Positions 43,722 through 52,602 of a stretch of DNA of 64,000 nt are shown here, in pieces. The translations under genes and the position numbers were made by a program. Below the pieces are notes generated by a model. It did not search any database. It saw only the letters and a program-made list of their open reading frames with translations, and was not told the DNA's origin. Position 1 is the stretch's first letter; every line of letters begins with the position of its first letter. Origin of the DNA: DASVUS01 sp036388675 (GTDB taxonomy: Bacteria > Armatimonadota > Abditibacteriia > Abditibacteriales > Abditibacteriaceae); contig DASVRI010000039.1 of assembly GCA_036388675.1 (NCBI GenBank), positions 124,001-188,000 on the forward strand. The letters run 5' to 3'.

Positions 43722-44132
43722 ATGAACTCAAGCTGGCAGCTTCAAGACAAGACTACTGCATCGCCCTCTTTCACGCCTGTGCAGAGTGGCGTATTGCAGT
43801 GCCAATGCGCCTGCGGTAGCACGTCCGGCCCCAGTGACGAGTGTGAGGGATGTCGCCAAAAGGAACTGCAGCGCCGTGCCACAAATACAAATGAGACTGG
43901 ACCTTCCACCACGCCGCCTAGCACCGAGGCCCTGGAGTTTGTTGGCACAACGGCGTTACTCGACACGGAACCTCTTCTCGCCCTGAGAAAAAACGCGCGG
44001 CAAGATCCACCGCGATTTAGTGCATCAATAAACCAGATACCAAAATATGCCGGTCTCGTAGCCGAGTCGGAGGATGCAGAACAATATGTCCAAAACAACA
44101 TTCATCGTTTCAAAATAGAAATACCAAAATGA
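43722..44132 (+). CDS. Second cargo-like protein sharing the DUF4157-type leader
   Basis: 136 residues. Residues about 13-50 ('SPSFTPVQSGVLQCQC', 'ACGS', 'DECEGCRQKELQRRA') align with the start of the 974-residue protein ('ASFTPVQSGLLQRTGTCGG', 'GECREKHLQHRA') and keep the full CxCxCG...CxxC set. DUF4157 itself is missing: a Thr/Pro stretch leads to an unrecognised 60-residue C-terminal part ('FSASINQIPKYAGLVAE', 'NNIHRFKIEIPK'). It may be a truncated effector or a small packed cargo with a shared loading signal. Stop precedes the next gene by 19 bases. Confidence 0.65.
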   Translation: MNSSWQLQDKTTASPSFTPVQSGVLQCQCACGSTSGPSDECEGCRQKELQRRATNTNETGPSTTPPSTEALEFVGTTALLDTEPLLALRKNARQDPPRFSASINQIPKYAGLVAESEDAEQYVQNNIHRFKIEIPK

Positions 44133-44151
44133 TGTAAAAGGCACGTTTTAC

Positions 44152-44805
44152 ATGAGCACCTTCCCAAACTCACCGCGCTTACTGAAGGGCGGCATTGTAC
44201 TTATTGACCCGAACTCCGGCGCGATGCAGCGCATCGTTGTGCTGCAATATAATCCCGATACCATCACGCGCACTTTGCAGGCGCAGGGCGTGGGTGAGGC
44301 TGGAGGCGACCGCTCGGAAGCGATGCGACTTAAAGGGCCGCCCGTCGAAACGTTCAAGCTGGATGCGGAGATCGACGCCACCGATCATATGGAGTTAGGC
44401 GATGCACAAACGGCACAGCTTGGTATAGCGCCACAGTTGGCAGCGCTCGAAACCATGGTTTATCCCGCCAGTAGTGTGCTGCAATCGAACAACAGCCTGG
44501 CGCAGTCGGGAACGCTCGAAATTATTCCCATGGAAAGTTTGCTGCCGCTGTTCATCTGGAGCAAGAACCGCATCGTGCCGGTGCGCCTGACCGACTTTAG
44601 CATCACCGAAGAAGCCTTCGACCCGAACCTCAACCCGATTCGTGCCAAAGTCAGCATCGGGTTGCGAGTACTCAGTGTTAATGATTTAGGCTTCGCCCAC
44701 AAAGGCGGCAGCCTGTACATGGCGCATCAGCAACAGAAAGAACAGTTAGCCGCAAGGGTTGCAGGTGGCGCCTTCAGCACACTGGGTATTGGAGGCATTT
44801 CATGA
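44152..44805 (+). CDS. CIS tube adaptor protein (Afp7 N-terminal-like)
   Basis: 217 residues. 'GGIVLIDPNSGAMQRIVVLQ' and 'YNPDTITRTLQ' at the N-terminus, then 'GPPVETFKLDAEIDATDHME' and 'RIVPVRLTDFSITEEAFDPN' with 'LNPIRAKVSIGLRVLSVND', are hallmarks of the contractile-system tube adaptor (gp53/Afp7 type) at the baseplate top. It lacks the LysM part, which is encoded by the next gene, so Afp7 is split here. TGTAAAAGGCACGTTTTACA (a 7-bp stem hairpin around the AAGG) covers its ribosome site and start. Confidence 0.85.
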   Translation: MSTFPNSPRLLKGGIVLIDPNSGAMQRIVVLQYNPDTITRTLQAQGVGEAGGDRSEAMRLKGPPVETFKLDAEIDATDHMELGDAQTAQLGIAPQLAALETMVYPASSVLQSNNSLAQSGTLEIIPMESLLPLFIWSKNRIVPVRLTDFSITEEAFDPNLNPIRAKVSIGLRVLSVNDLGFAHKGGSLYMAHQQQKEQLAARVAGGAFSTLGIGGIS

Positions 44806-45188
44806 ATGAGTTGCAAACCGACGCGCTGCAAGCCATGCTGCTGCAAGCGAGTGGCTCAACGAGTACTCAGTTCCCGCAGAACAGCCGTTATCATGGCGTA
44901 GCAACAGCCATCTTAACACGCGCCAATGGACAGCCTACCGCATACTTGCGGCGTCGTTTCGTGCCGCCGCCCGAACGCTTTGCCTTATTGCAAGAACACA
45001 CCATTATTGAAGGTGATCGACTGGATAACCTCGCCGCGCATTACATCGGTGATGCGGAGCAGTTCTGGCGCATCTGCGATGCCAATGCCGCAATACGCCC
45101 GGAAGAACTGACCGAAAACGCCGGACGCAAACTGCGCATCACCCTACCGGAAGGTATGACGGGAGCGATTGGAAACGATCATGCTTAA
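44802..45188 (+). CDS. LysM-domain baseplate protein (Afp7 C-terminal-like)
   Basis: 128 residues. 'LQEHTIIEGDRLDNLAAHYI' and 'GDAEQFWRICDANAAIRPEE' with 'GRKLRITLPEG' form a LysM module as in gpX/gp53 baseplate proteins. The first 55 residues ('NSRYHGVATAILTRANGQPT') are a short beta part. ATG 44802 overlaps the preceding stop by 4; the next gene overlaps its end by 8 bases. Confidence 0.82.
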   Translation: MNELQTDALQAMLLQASGSTSTQFPQNSRYHGVATAILTRANGQPTAYLRRRFVPPPERFALLQEHTIIEGDRLDNLAAHYIGDAEQFWRICDANAAIRPEELTENAGRKLRITLPEGMTGAIGNDHA

Positions 45189-46329
45189 GCGGGTTCACCT
45201 CACCTTGATGATTGGGCCGGCTGTGCCAGTTCCCGTCTCGCAAGATGTGCTGGACGCGCTGACCGATGTCGAGATTACAACACCCGAAATCGGGCCGACC
45301 GTGCGCCAGATGGAGCCGACCGTATGCCGCCTCTCCTTCACGCTGAGTACTCATTCACCGCTGCATACCATATTTATGCTGTCAGGCGGCAGCGCGATTC
45401 CGCTTGTGCGTGTCGTTGTGGTCGCGACGGTGAACGGCACTCCCGAAGTGCTGATGGACGGCGTGATGACCAATCACGAAGTGAGTCCGGGCAGCGACGC
45501 CGGACACGCCACACTTAACATCATGGTCGAAGACCTGACGCGCGTCATGGATTACATCGACTTCAGCGGCGTCCCCTTTCCGGCCATGCCACCCGAAGCG
45601 CGCGTGTTGCTCATCCTGGCAAAATATGCCATGTTTGGCGTGGTGCCGATGGTGCTGCCCAGCGTGCTGATCGACATCCCAATTCCCACCGAACGCATCC
45701 CGCGCCAGAAAGGCACCGACCTGGCGTATGTAAAACATCTGGCCGAAGAAGTCGGCTATGTCTTCTATTGCGAGCCGGGGCCGGCGCCCGGCATGAGCAT
45801 CGCCTACTGGGGGCCGCAAATTAAAGTGGGCGCGCCGCAACCGGCGCTCAATATTGATATGGGGCCACACAGCAATGCGCAAGGTTTCAGCGGCAGCTTT
45901 AACGGCGAATCGAGGAAGTTGCCCGTCCTCTTCATTCAAAACCCGGCCACCAAAGTTCCCATCCCAATTCCCATCCCTGACATCACGCCGCTCAACCCAC
46001 CGTTGGGTCTGATCCCGCCGATTCCCAAAAGTATTATTCCTCTCAGCGGAACGGCCAAGCTGTCACCCATTCAGGCGGCTTTGATTGGGCTGGCCGAGGC
46101 GGCTCAATCTTCGGACGCGGTTAATGCCAAAGGCAGTCTGGATGTGGTGCGCTACGGTCGAGTACTCAAAGCGCGGCGGTTGGTCGGTGTGCGTGGCGTC
46201 GGCACTGCTTTCAACGGATTGTATTACGTGAAAAGCGTGACACATAAAATTAAGCGCGGCGAATACAAGCAAGACTTTGTGCTTAGTCGTAACGGACTCG
46301 TTTCTACAGTTCCCAGGGTACCGGCATGA
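45181..46329 (+). CDS. Baseplate hub protein, gp27/late control D-like (Afp8 N-terminal)
   Basis: 382 residues. The hub region of VgrG/gp27: beta-rich parts 'VHLTLMIGPAVPVPVSQDVL', 'CRLSFTLSTHSPLHTIFML', then 'HEVSPGSDAGHATLNIMVED' and C-terminal 'GLYYVKSVTHKIKRGEYKQD'. A Pro/Ile-rich stretch ('VPIPIPIPDITPLNPPLG', about residue 275) is unusual. The spike part is in the next gene, so the VgrG-like Afp8 is split. ATG 45181 overlaps the LysM gene. GAGTACTC at 45345 and 46160. Confidence 0.82.
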   Translation: MLKRVHLTLMIGPAVPVPVSQDVLDALTDVEITTPEIGPTVRQMEPTVCRLSFTLSTHSPLHTIFMLSGGSAIPLVRVVVVATVNGTPEVLMDGVMTNHEVSPGSDAGHATLNIMVEDLTRVMDYIDFSGVPFPAMPPEARVLLILAKYAMFGVVPMVLPSVLIDIPIPTERIPRQKGTDLAYVKHLAEEVGYVFYCEPGPAPGMSIAYWGPQIKVGAPQPALNIDMGPHSNAQGFSGSFNGESRKLPVLFIQNPATKVPIPIPIPDITPLNPPLGLIPPIPKSIIPLSGTAKLSPIQAALIGLAEAAQSSDAVNAKGSLDVVRYGRVLKARRLVGVRGVGTAFNGLYYVKSVTHKIKRGEYKQDFVLSRNGLVSTVPRVPA

Positions 46330-46856
46330 CCGAATCGAACATAGGTGGACAGAACAAGTTTTATGGCAAGTATCGCGGCACGGTGATTAATAACATCGAC
46401 CCGATGCTGATGGGCCGCATTCAGGCCATCGTGCCGGATGTGTCGAACATCGTGCCGACCAGTTGGGCTATGCCCTGTTTGCCCGTTGCAGGTATGCAGA
46501 TGGGCGTTTACGCTGTGCCGCCAATTGGGTCCGGCGTGTGGATCGAATTTGAGCAGGGCGATCCCGATTATCCGATCTGGGTTGGTTGCTTCATTGGCTC
46601 ACCGGCGGATGTGCCGGTGCTGGCGAATATGGCGCCGCCCCCTATTTCGAGTATCATGCTGCAAACCATGCTGCAAAACGGCATCATCGTAAGCGATGTG
46701 CCCGGCCCCAGCGGTGGTATCGTGCTCAAGAGCACAACCGGCGCAACCATCATTGTGAACGATACCGGCATTTATATACAGAACGGCAAGGGTGCCTCCA
46801 TTGTGATGACTGGCCCCACGGTGACGATTAACCAGGGCGCGCTGGTAATCGTGTAA
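46326..46856 (+). CDS. Spike/baseplate protein, gp5/gpV OB-fold type
   Basis: 176 residues. 'FYGKYRGTVINNIDPMLMGR' with 'IQAIVPDV', 'GSGVWIEFEQGDPDYPIWVG', then 'KSTTGATIIVNDTGIYIQNG' and 'IVMTGPTVTINQGALVIV' show the OB-fold followed by the trimeric beta-helix needle of gp5/VgrG. It makes the central spike with the PAAR tip. ATG 46326 overlaps the hub gene by 4 bases. Confidence 0.9.
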   Translation: MTESNIGGQNKFYGKYRGTVINNIDPMLMGRIQAIVPDVSNIVPTSWAMPCLPVAGMQMGVYAVPPIGSGVWIEFEQGDPDYPIWVGCFIGSPADVPVLANMAPPPISSIMLQTMLQNGIIVSDVPGPSGGIVLKSTTGATIIVNDTGIYIQNGKGASIVMTGPTVTINQGALVIV

Positions 46857-46899
46857 TGAATCTCAGTTAGCTTCGTGGCTGAGTAACAAGGAGAGACAC

Positions 46900-47217
46900 A
46901 TGCCGGGATTTGTCGTGCACCTGGGCGCAACCGTAATGTGTATGCACGCGGGCCAGGCGCAGCCAACAGCGCCGAACCCGCGCGTGCAGGTGAGTGGCCA
47001 ACCTGTGACAACGCAGGCAGCGCCTTACGTGGTGGCGGGTTGTGGACTCACGGGCACATCGAACCCGCCATGCGTCACCGGGCAGTTTGTCACGGCGGCA
47101 ACGCGCGTTTTCGCCGGCGGAGTCCCGGTGCTTTTACAAGACAGCCAGGCGGTGTGCGTACCGACCGGCACCGGCTTACTAATAGTCGCGACACAGACGC
47201 GAGTGATGGGTATATAG
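46900..47217 (+). CDS. PAAR-like spike tip protein (Afp10-like)
   Basis: 105 residues. The start 'MPGFVVHLGATVMCMHAGQA' and the later 'PPCVTGQFVTAATRVFAGGV' with 'PVLLQDSQAVCVPTGTGLLI' form the PAAR-like cone with conserved Cys and His for a metal (DUF4280-like). It sharpens the spike. ATG 46900 follows AACAAGGAGAGACAC, a strong ribosome site. Confidence 0.85.
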   Translation: MPGFVVHLGATVMCMHAGQAQPTAPNPRVQVSGQPVTTQAAPYVVAGCGLTGTSNPPCVTGQFVTAATRVFAGGVPVLLQDSQAVCVPTGTGLLIVATQTRVMGI

Positions 47218-47231
47218 GCGATGGAAATACC

Positions 47232-47593
<362 letters not shown>

Positions 47594-47597
<4 letters not shown>

Positions 47598-50131
47598 TCT
47601 ACTTTTGTTGCGAAGAGTTGCGCCGCAATGCTGTCGAAGGCAGCGCCCTCAACGGCATTGATTTTCTGGAAGTGCTCGACCGCGATGCAGCCCCGCCCCT
47701 TGAACGCCAGCGCACGCTCTTCGTGCGTTTCGTTAATGCTCTGGTCGCTCCGCTGGCCGCCGGCAACATTCGCATCGAAGGCGGCGAACGCATCCGTAAC
47801 GTACAAGTAACCGGTTCTGTCCTCGACGCCAGCGATGCACACATTCTCGTTGTGACAGTTGACCAACCGGGTGATTTTTCAATTTACACCTTGCGTCTGG
47901 TGCAGGATGCACTGCATGAGCAACCGCCGCCCGGATTCGACCCGATGCTGTCGGCGGTACATTTTTCGTTCAAGGTGGAATGCCCCAGCGACTTCGATTG
48001 TCAACCGCAGCGCGTTTGCCCACCGCAAGAAAACCAGGCAGTAGATATCGATTACCTGGCCAAAGACTATGCGAGTTTTCGTCGCCTGATGCTCGACCGC
48101 ATGGCGGTGCTAATGCCGCAGTGGCAGGAGCGCAACCCTGCCGATATGGGCATCGCGCTGGTGGAACTGCTGGCATTTGCCGGCGATTATCTTAGTTATC
48201 AGCAAGACGCCGTTGCTACCGAAGCCTATCTGGGCACGGCGCGACGACGTGTTTCGGTGCGGCGTCATGCACGTTTGGTCGATTACTTGATGCACGATGG
48301 CTGCAATGCTCGCGCGTGGGTTCACATTGAAGTCAGTGCCGATATCAAGAAGACAGTACCGACGGCTCCCTCGCCGTTGCCGCGCGGCACGCCGCTGCTC
48401 ACGCGCATTGCGGGACAGGACATTCGCCTGCCCAACAATCCCACGCTGCTGCGACACGCGCAAGTCATTTTCGAAACGATGCATGACGTTGATGCGCTCT
48501 TTGTGGCGCACAATGAGCTGCCGTTCTACACGTGGATCGATCAGTCGTGCTGCCTGCCCAAAGGCGCCACACATGCCACGCTGAAAGGACACTTTCCCAA
48601 TCTGCAAAAGGACGATGTGCTCATCTTTGAAGAAGTGCGTGGCCCCTTAACAGGCGCTGAAGCAGACGCCGATCCGCTGCATCGTCATGCAGTGCGTTTA
48701 ACGGAAGTCCGGCACAGCGATGTTACGAGTACTCCGCTGACCGACCCACTCAATGCACAGGAGATTACAGAAATTTCCTGGCACGCTGAAGATGCACTGC
48801 CTTTTCCACTCTGCATTTCATCGCGCACTACTGAAAGTTCATCCGACACTTACATTGATAATGTCAGCATGGCGCGTGGCAACATTGTGTTGGTCGATCA
48901 TGGCTGGACAGTTAGCGGCGAACTACTTGACGCGGTGCCTGCATCAAAACTTTCGTACCCGGCAACAACCGGCGCCAACAGGTGTGAACACACAGAACAA
49001 AGATTGCTGCCGCCACGATTTCGCCCCACATTACAGCAAGGGCCACTGACACAAGCAGCAACGGTCGCAAAAATGGATGCCGCAACGAGACGTCAAATCG
49101 TCCTACCCTTCGATCCACAGGCACCGGCTTCTGCCGCCTTCGACTGGAAAATGGAGCAGGTGTTACCCGCCATCACACAACTCAAAGACAGCATCGGCCA
49201 CGAGTGGAAACCGCGCCGCGATTTGTTGATGAGCAATGGCAGCGCCAGAGAGTTTGTCGCCGAAACAGAAAATGACGGCACAACTTTCCTGCGCTTTGGC
49301 AACGATCAAAATGGCTTGCGTCCGGCGGAGGGCACAGCCTTTACGGCAACTTATCGCATCGGCAACGGAGCCGCCGGCAATATGGGCGCCGAAGCGATTT
49401 ACCACATCGCGACCAACGATGCGGCTATTGTCCGAGTACGCAATCCGCTGTCGGCACGCGGTGGCACAGAGCCGGAAAGTATTGAAGATGTAAGGCAGCG
49501 TGCGCCGGCAGCGTTTCGCACCCAGCAGCGCGCCGTTACACCCGCCGATTACAGCGAAGTCACGCAGCGCCTGCGCCGCGATGTGCAACGCACGGCAACA
49601 ACTTTTCGCTGGACGGGAAGTTGGCACACCGTATTTCTGACCGTTGACCGGCCGGGCGGCTTGCCGGTGGACGACCGCTTTGAAACCAAGGTTCGGCAGC
49701 ACGTCGAGCGTTATCGCATGGCAGGCTACGACCTGGAAGTTGATGGCCCGAGCTTCGTGTCGCTGGAAATCGAGATGTTCGTTTGCGCAAAGCCGGAATA
49801 TTTTCGCAGTCACATAAAAGCTGCATTGCTCCAGACATTCAGCAACAACACATTGCCCGACGGTCGCCGGGGCGTTTTTCATCCCGACAACTTCACCTTC
49901 GGGCAAACGGTTTATCTGAGCCGCATTTACGCCGCAGCGCAGGCAGTGCCGGGCGTCGCATCGGTTCATATTACAAAGTTTGGCCGGCAGGGCGCTCCGG
50001 CGGCAGCCTTTTCCCAGGCGCTGCAAGACGGCAAGCTCCTCCTGGGCCGACTTGAAATTGCGCGGCTTGATAACGACCGCAATTTCCCGGAGCGCGGCGT
50101 GTTTCGCCTGACACTGGGAGGTGGCAAATGA
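47594..50131 (+). CDS. Baseplate J-like protein (Afp11-like), first copy
   Basis: 845 residues. Marks of the putative baseplate assembly family: 'YLAKDYASFRRLMLDRMAVL', 'RNPADMGIALVELLAFAGDY', 'LSYQQDAVATEAYLGTARRR', 'ENDGTTFLRFGNDQNGLRPA', 'EPESIEDVRQRAPAAFRTQQ' and 'RAVTPADYSEVTQRL'. These build the wedge complex (T4 gp6 equivalent). An N-terminal 120-residue beta domain and a 200-residue middle insertion make it long for the family. Confidence 0.88.
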
Positions 50132-52602
50132 GCGCCGTCAACCCGTTGCAAAACCTCAACGACTGTGGCTGTTGCGCAGGCGTATCGGTTGAAACACCAG
50201 TCGAGGTCTCGAACCGGCCTGGACTATCGGCCATTGTTTATCGAACCGGCACACACGTCACATTCAAAGAGAGTATGCTGGCGCGCTTGTCGTCTTCCAA
50301 TTTGCCCGCATTGAGTACTCTCAAAACGCGCGACAACGATGACTTTTCCATTGCGCTTCTGGATGCCTGGGCCACAGTTGGAGATGTACTCACTTTCTAT
50401 CAGGAGCGCATCGCCAACGAATCGTATTTGCGCACGGCAACCGAACGCCTATCGCTGTTGCAAATGGCGCGGCTCATCGGCTACGGGCTTCGCCCTGGCG
50501 TGGCCGCGAGTACTCTGCTGGCATTCACACTCGAAGACGCGGCGGGTGCGCCACTCCAAAGCGTCATTGAGATCGGTGTCAAAGCGCAAAGTGTTCCGGG
50601 TCCAGGTGAAAAGCCGCAGACTTTCGAAACCATCGAGAAAATCGAAGCCCGCACAACGTGGAACGCCTTAAAGCCGCAAATGGTGGCTTCACAACAAATT
50701 ACATCCAGCACAACCGAGCTTTACCTCCAAGGTGTTAATACGCAGCTTCAAATCGGTGATGCTATCGTCGTTCTGGGAAACGAGCGCGAGACCACTCCTT
50801 CCAGCGGCAGTTGGGATTTTCGCTTCTTGAAAAGCGTTGAAGCCGATGCAAAGAATGATCGCACGCGCGTCACCTGGGATAAAGGGCTGAGCGGCGTCGC
50901 ACCCGTACCAATGCAACTTGAAGGCAACGCCAGAGTTTTTGCTTTGCGCCAGCGCGCCTCGTTGTTTGGCCACAATGCGCCCGATTGGAAATCGATGCCG
51001 GAAAGCGTGCGCAAAGCCTATAATCCCGACCTTTCTTCTGCCAATTGGCCGGATTTCAGCAAAGTTCTAGATGGTCGCTTCGATTTGGATGCAGCCTATT
51101 CCAAAGTGGTGCAAGGAAGCTGGTTTGCTGTGCTGCGCATGGAAGCGCCAATTGTATATAAGGCAAAAGCCGTGGTTACGTTTTCGCGAGCGCGCTTTGC
51201 CATGAGCGCGCGCGTCACCAGCATCGAACCCGACTTCAATCCGGGCGCGCCACACCCTCGTTTTTCAAGCGTCTATGCGCAAAGTGAAGAACTGACTGTC
51301 GCGCAGTCGCCCCTTAGCAGCTCCATCAGCGGCGACAGCGTTCTGCTAAATAGCAAAATTGACGCTCTGCCAAACGGGCGCACAATCCTCTTCTCCGGCA
51401 AGGATGATTCGACCGGCGAGGCCATCACAGAAGCCGTGCGAGTACTCAGAACGCAAGTGGTGGGAAATGTTACGCAACTGTTCTTCACGCCATCATTGCT
51501 GCACAGCTACGAACGCGCGAGCCTGACGATCTATGCTAATGTGGCGCATGCAACGCATGGCGAAACAATGCACGAAGTGTTGGGCAGCGGCGATGCCAGC
51601 CGTCCTTATCAACGCTTTACGCTGCGCCAACCACCGCTCACTTATACCAGCGCCGCCACGCCCAGCGGTGCGCAATCGACTCTGCAAGTGCGCGTCAACG
51701 ATTTACTGTGGCTCGAAGTGCCAACGCTTTATGCACGTGAACCGCATGAACACGTTTATGTGACGCAACAAAACGAAGACGGCACAACGACTGTGCAGTT
51801 CGGCGATGGCATTAACGGCGCGCGCCTGCCCACCGGAAGCGAAAACGTGCGCGCCACTTATCGCAAAGGCATTGGACTGGGAGGGCTTGCGGATGCAGAA
51901 CAAATTAGTTTGTTGATGACGCGCCCTCTTGGCGTGAAAGGCGTTATCAATCCGCAACCTGCAACCGGCGCTGCTGATGCAGAAACAATAGACGATGTGC
52001 GCACCAATGCGCCGTTGACTGTGATGACGTTGGACAGAACCGTATCACTGCGCGACTATGAGGACTTCGCGCGGGCTTTCGGCGGTATCGCGAAGGCGCT
52101 TGCCACATGGACATGGGAAGGCCGGACACGCCGCGTGTTCATTACCATTGCCGGGCCCCAAGGAGCCGAAATCAAAGCCGACAGTGATACCTACAAGTTC
52201 TTAGTGGTAGCGTTGCGCTCAGCAGGCGATCCATTTGTGAGCTTTCGTGTCGCGTCCTATCGTGCGGCGTCGTTTCGTCTCATTGCCAGGGTGAAAATCG
52301 AACCGGATTTCGAGAATGATCGAGTACTCGCAGCCGTGGAAGACGCATTGCATAAACACTTTTCTTTTGCCGCGCGCAGCTTCGGTCAGCCGGTAGCGCT
52401 CAGTGAAGTCATCGCGCTGGTGCAAGCTGTGCCGGGAGTTGTTGCGGTTGATGTTAAGCGGTTGCATCGCAGCGGAGCGCCGCGCATTTTGAACCATCGT
52501 CTCCTTGCCGACATGCCGGCCATGGGTGCTGGTGGCCATGTAAACGCCGCCGAATTACTGACACTACACGAAAGTGGAGTCGCTCTGGGGGTGATGTCGT
52601 GA
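50128..52602 (+). CDS. Baseplate J-like protein (Afp12-like), second copy
   Basis: 824 residues, with the same architecture as the previous protein: 'FSIALLDAWATVGDVLTFYQ' with 'ERIANESYLRTATERLSLLQ', 'VQFGDGINGARLPTGSENVR', 'ETIDDVRTNAPLTVMTLDRT', 'SLRDYEDFARAFGGIAKALA' and 'LSEVIALVQAVPGVVAVDVK'. Its N-terminal Cys motif 'LNDCGCCAGVSVETPVEV' is short and may bind metal or make disulfides. It likely pairs with the first copy as the gp6-like heteromeric wedge. GAGTACTC at 50313, 50508, 51440 and 52322. Confidence 0.88.
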   Translation: MSAVNPLQNLNDCGCCAGVSVETPVEVSNRPGLSAIVYRTGTHVTFKESMLARLSSSNLPALSTLKTRDNDDFSIALLDAWATVGDVLTFYQERIANESYLRTATERLSLLQMARLIGYGLRPGVAASTLLAFTLEDAAGAPLQSVIEIGVKAQSVPGPGEKPQTFETIEKIEARTTWNALKPQMVASQQITSSTTELYLQGVNTQLQIGDAIVVLGNERETTPSSGSWDFRFLKSVEADAKNDRTRVTWDKGLSGVAPVPMQLEGNARVFALRQRASLFGHNAPDWKSMPESVRKAYNPDLSSANWPDFSKVLDGRFDLDAAYSKVVQGSWFAVLRMEAPIVYKAKAVVTFSRARFAMSARVTSIEPDFNPGAPHPRFSSVYAQSEELTVAQSPLSSSISGDSVLLNSKIDALPNGRTILFSGKDDSTGEAITEAVRVLRTQVVGNVTQLFFTPSLLHSYERASLTIYANVAHATHGETMHEVLGSGDASRPYQRFTLRQPPLTYTSAATPSGAQSTLQVRVNDLLWLEVPTLYAREPHEHVYVTQQNEDGTTTVQFGDGINGARLPTGSENVRATYRKGIGLGGLADAEQISLLMTRPLGVKGVINPQPATGAADAETIDDVRTNAPLTVMTLDRTVSLRDYEDFARAFGGIAKALATWTWEGRTRRVFITIAGPQGAEIKADSDTYKFLVVALRSAGDPFVSFRVASYRAASFRLIARVKIEPDFENDRVLAAVEDALHKHFSFAARSFGQPVALSEVIALVQAVPGVVAVDVKRLHRSGAPRILNHRLLADMPAMGAGGHVNAAELLTLHESGVALGVMS

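Noticed and set aside
49163..50026. 287-codon frame antisense to the first J-like gene
   Set aside because: Shadow frame within a clear baseplate gene with conserved motifs on the plus strand.
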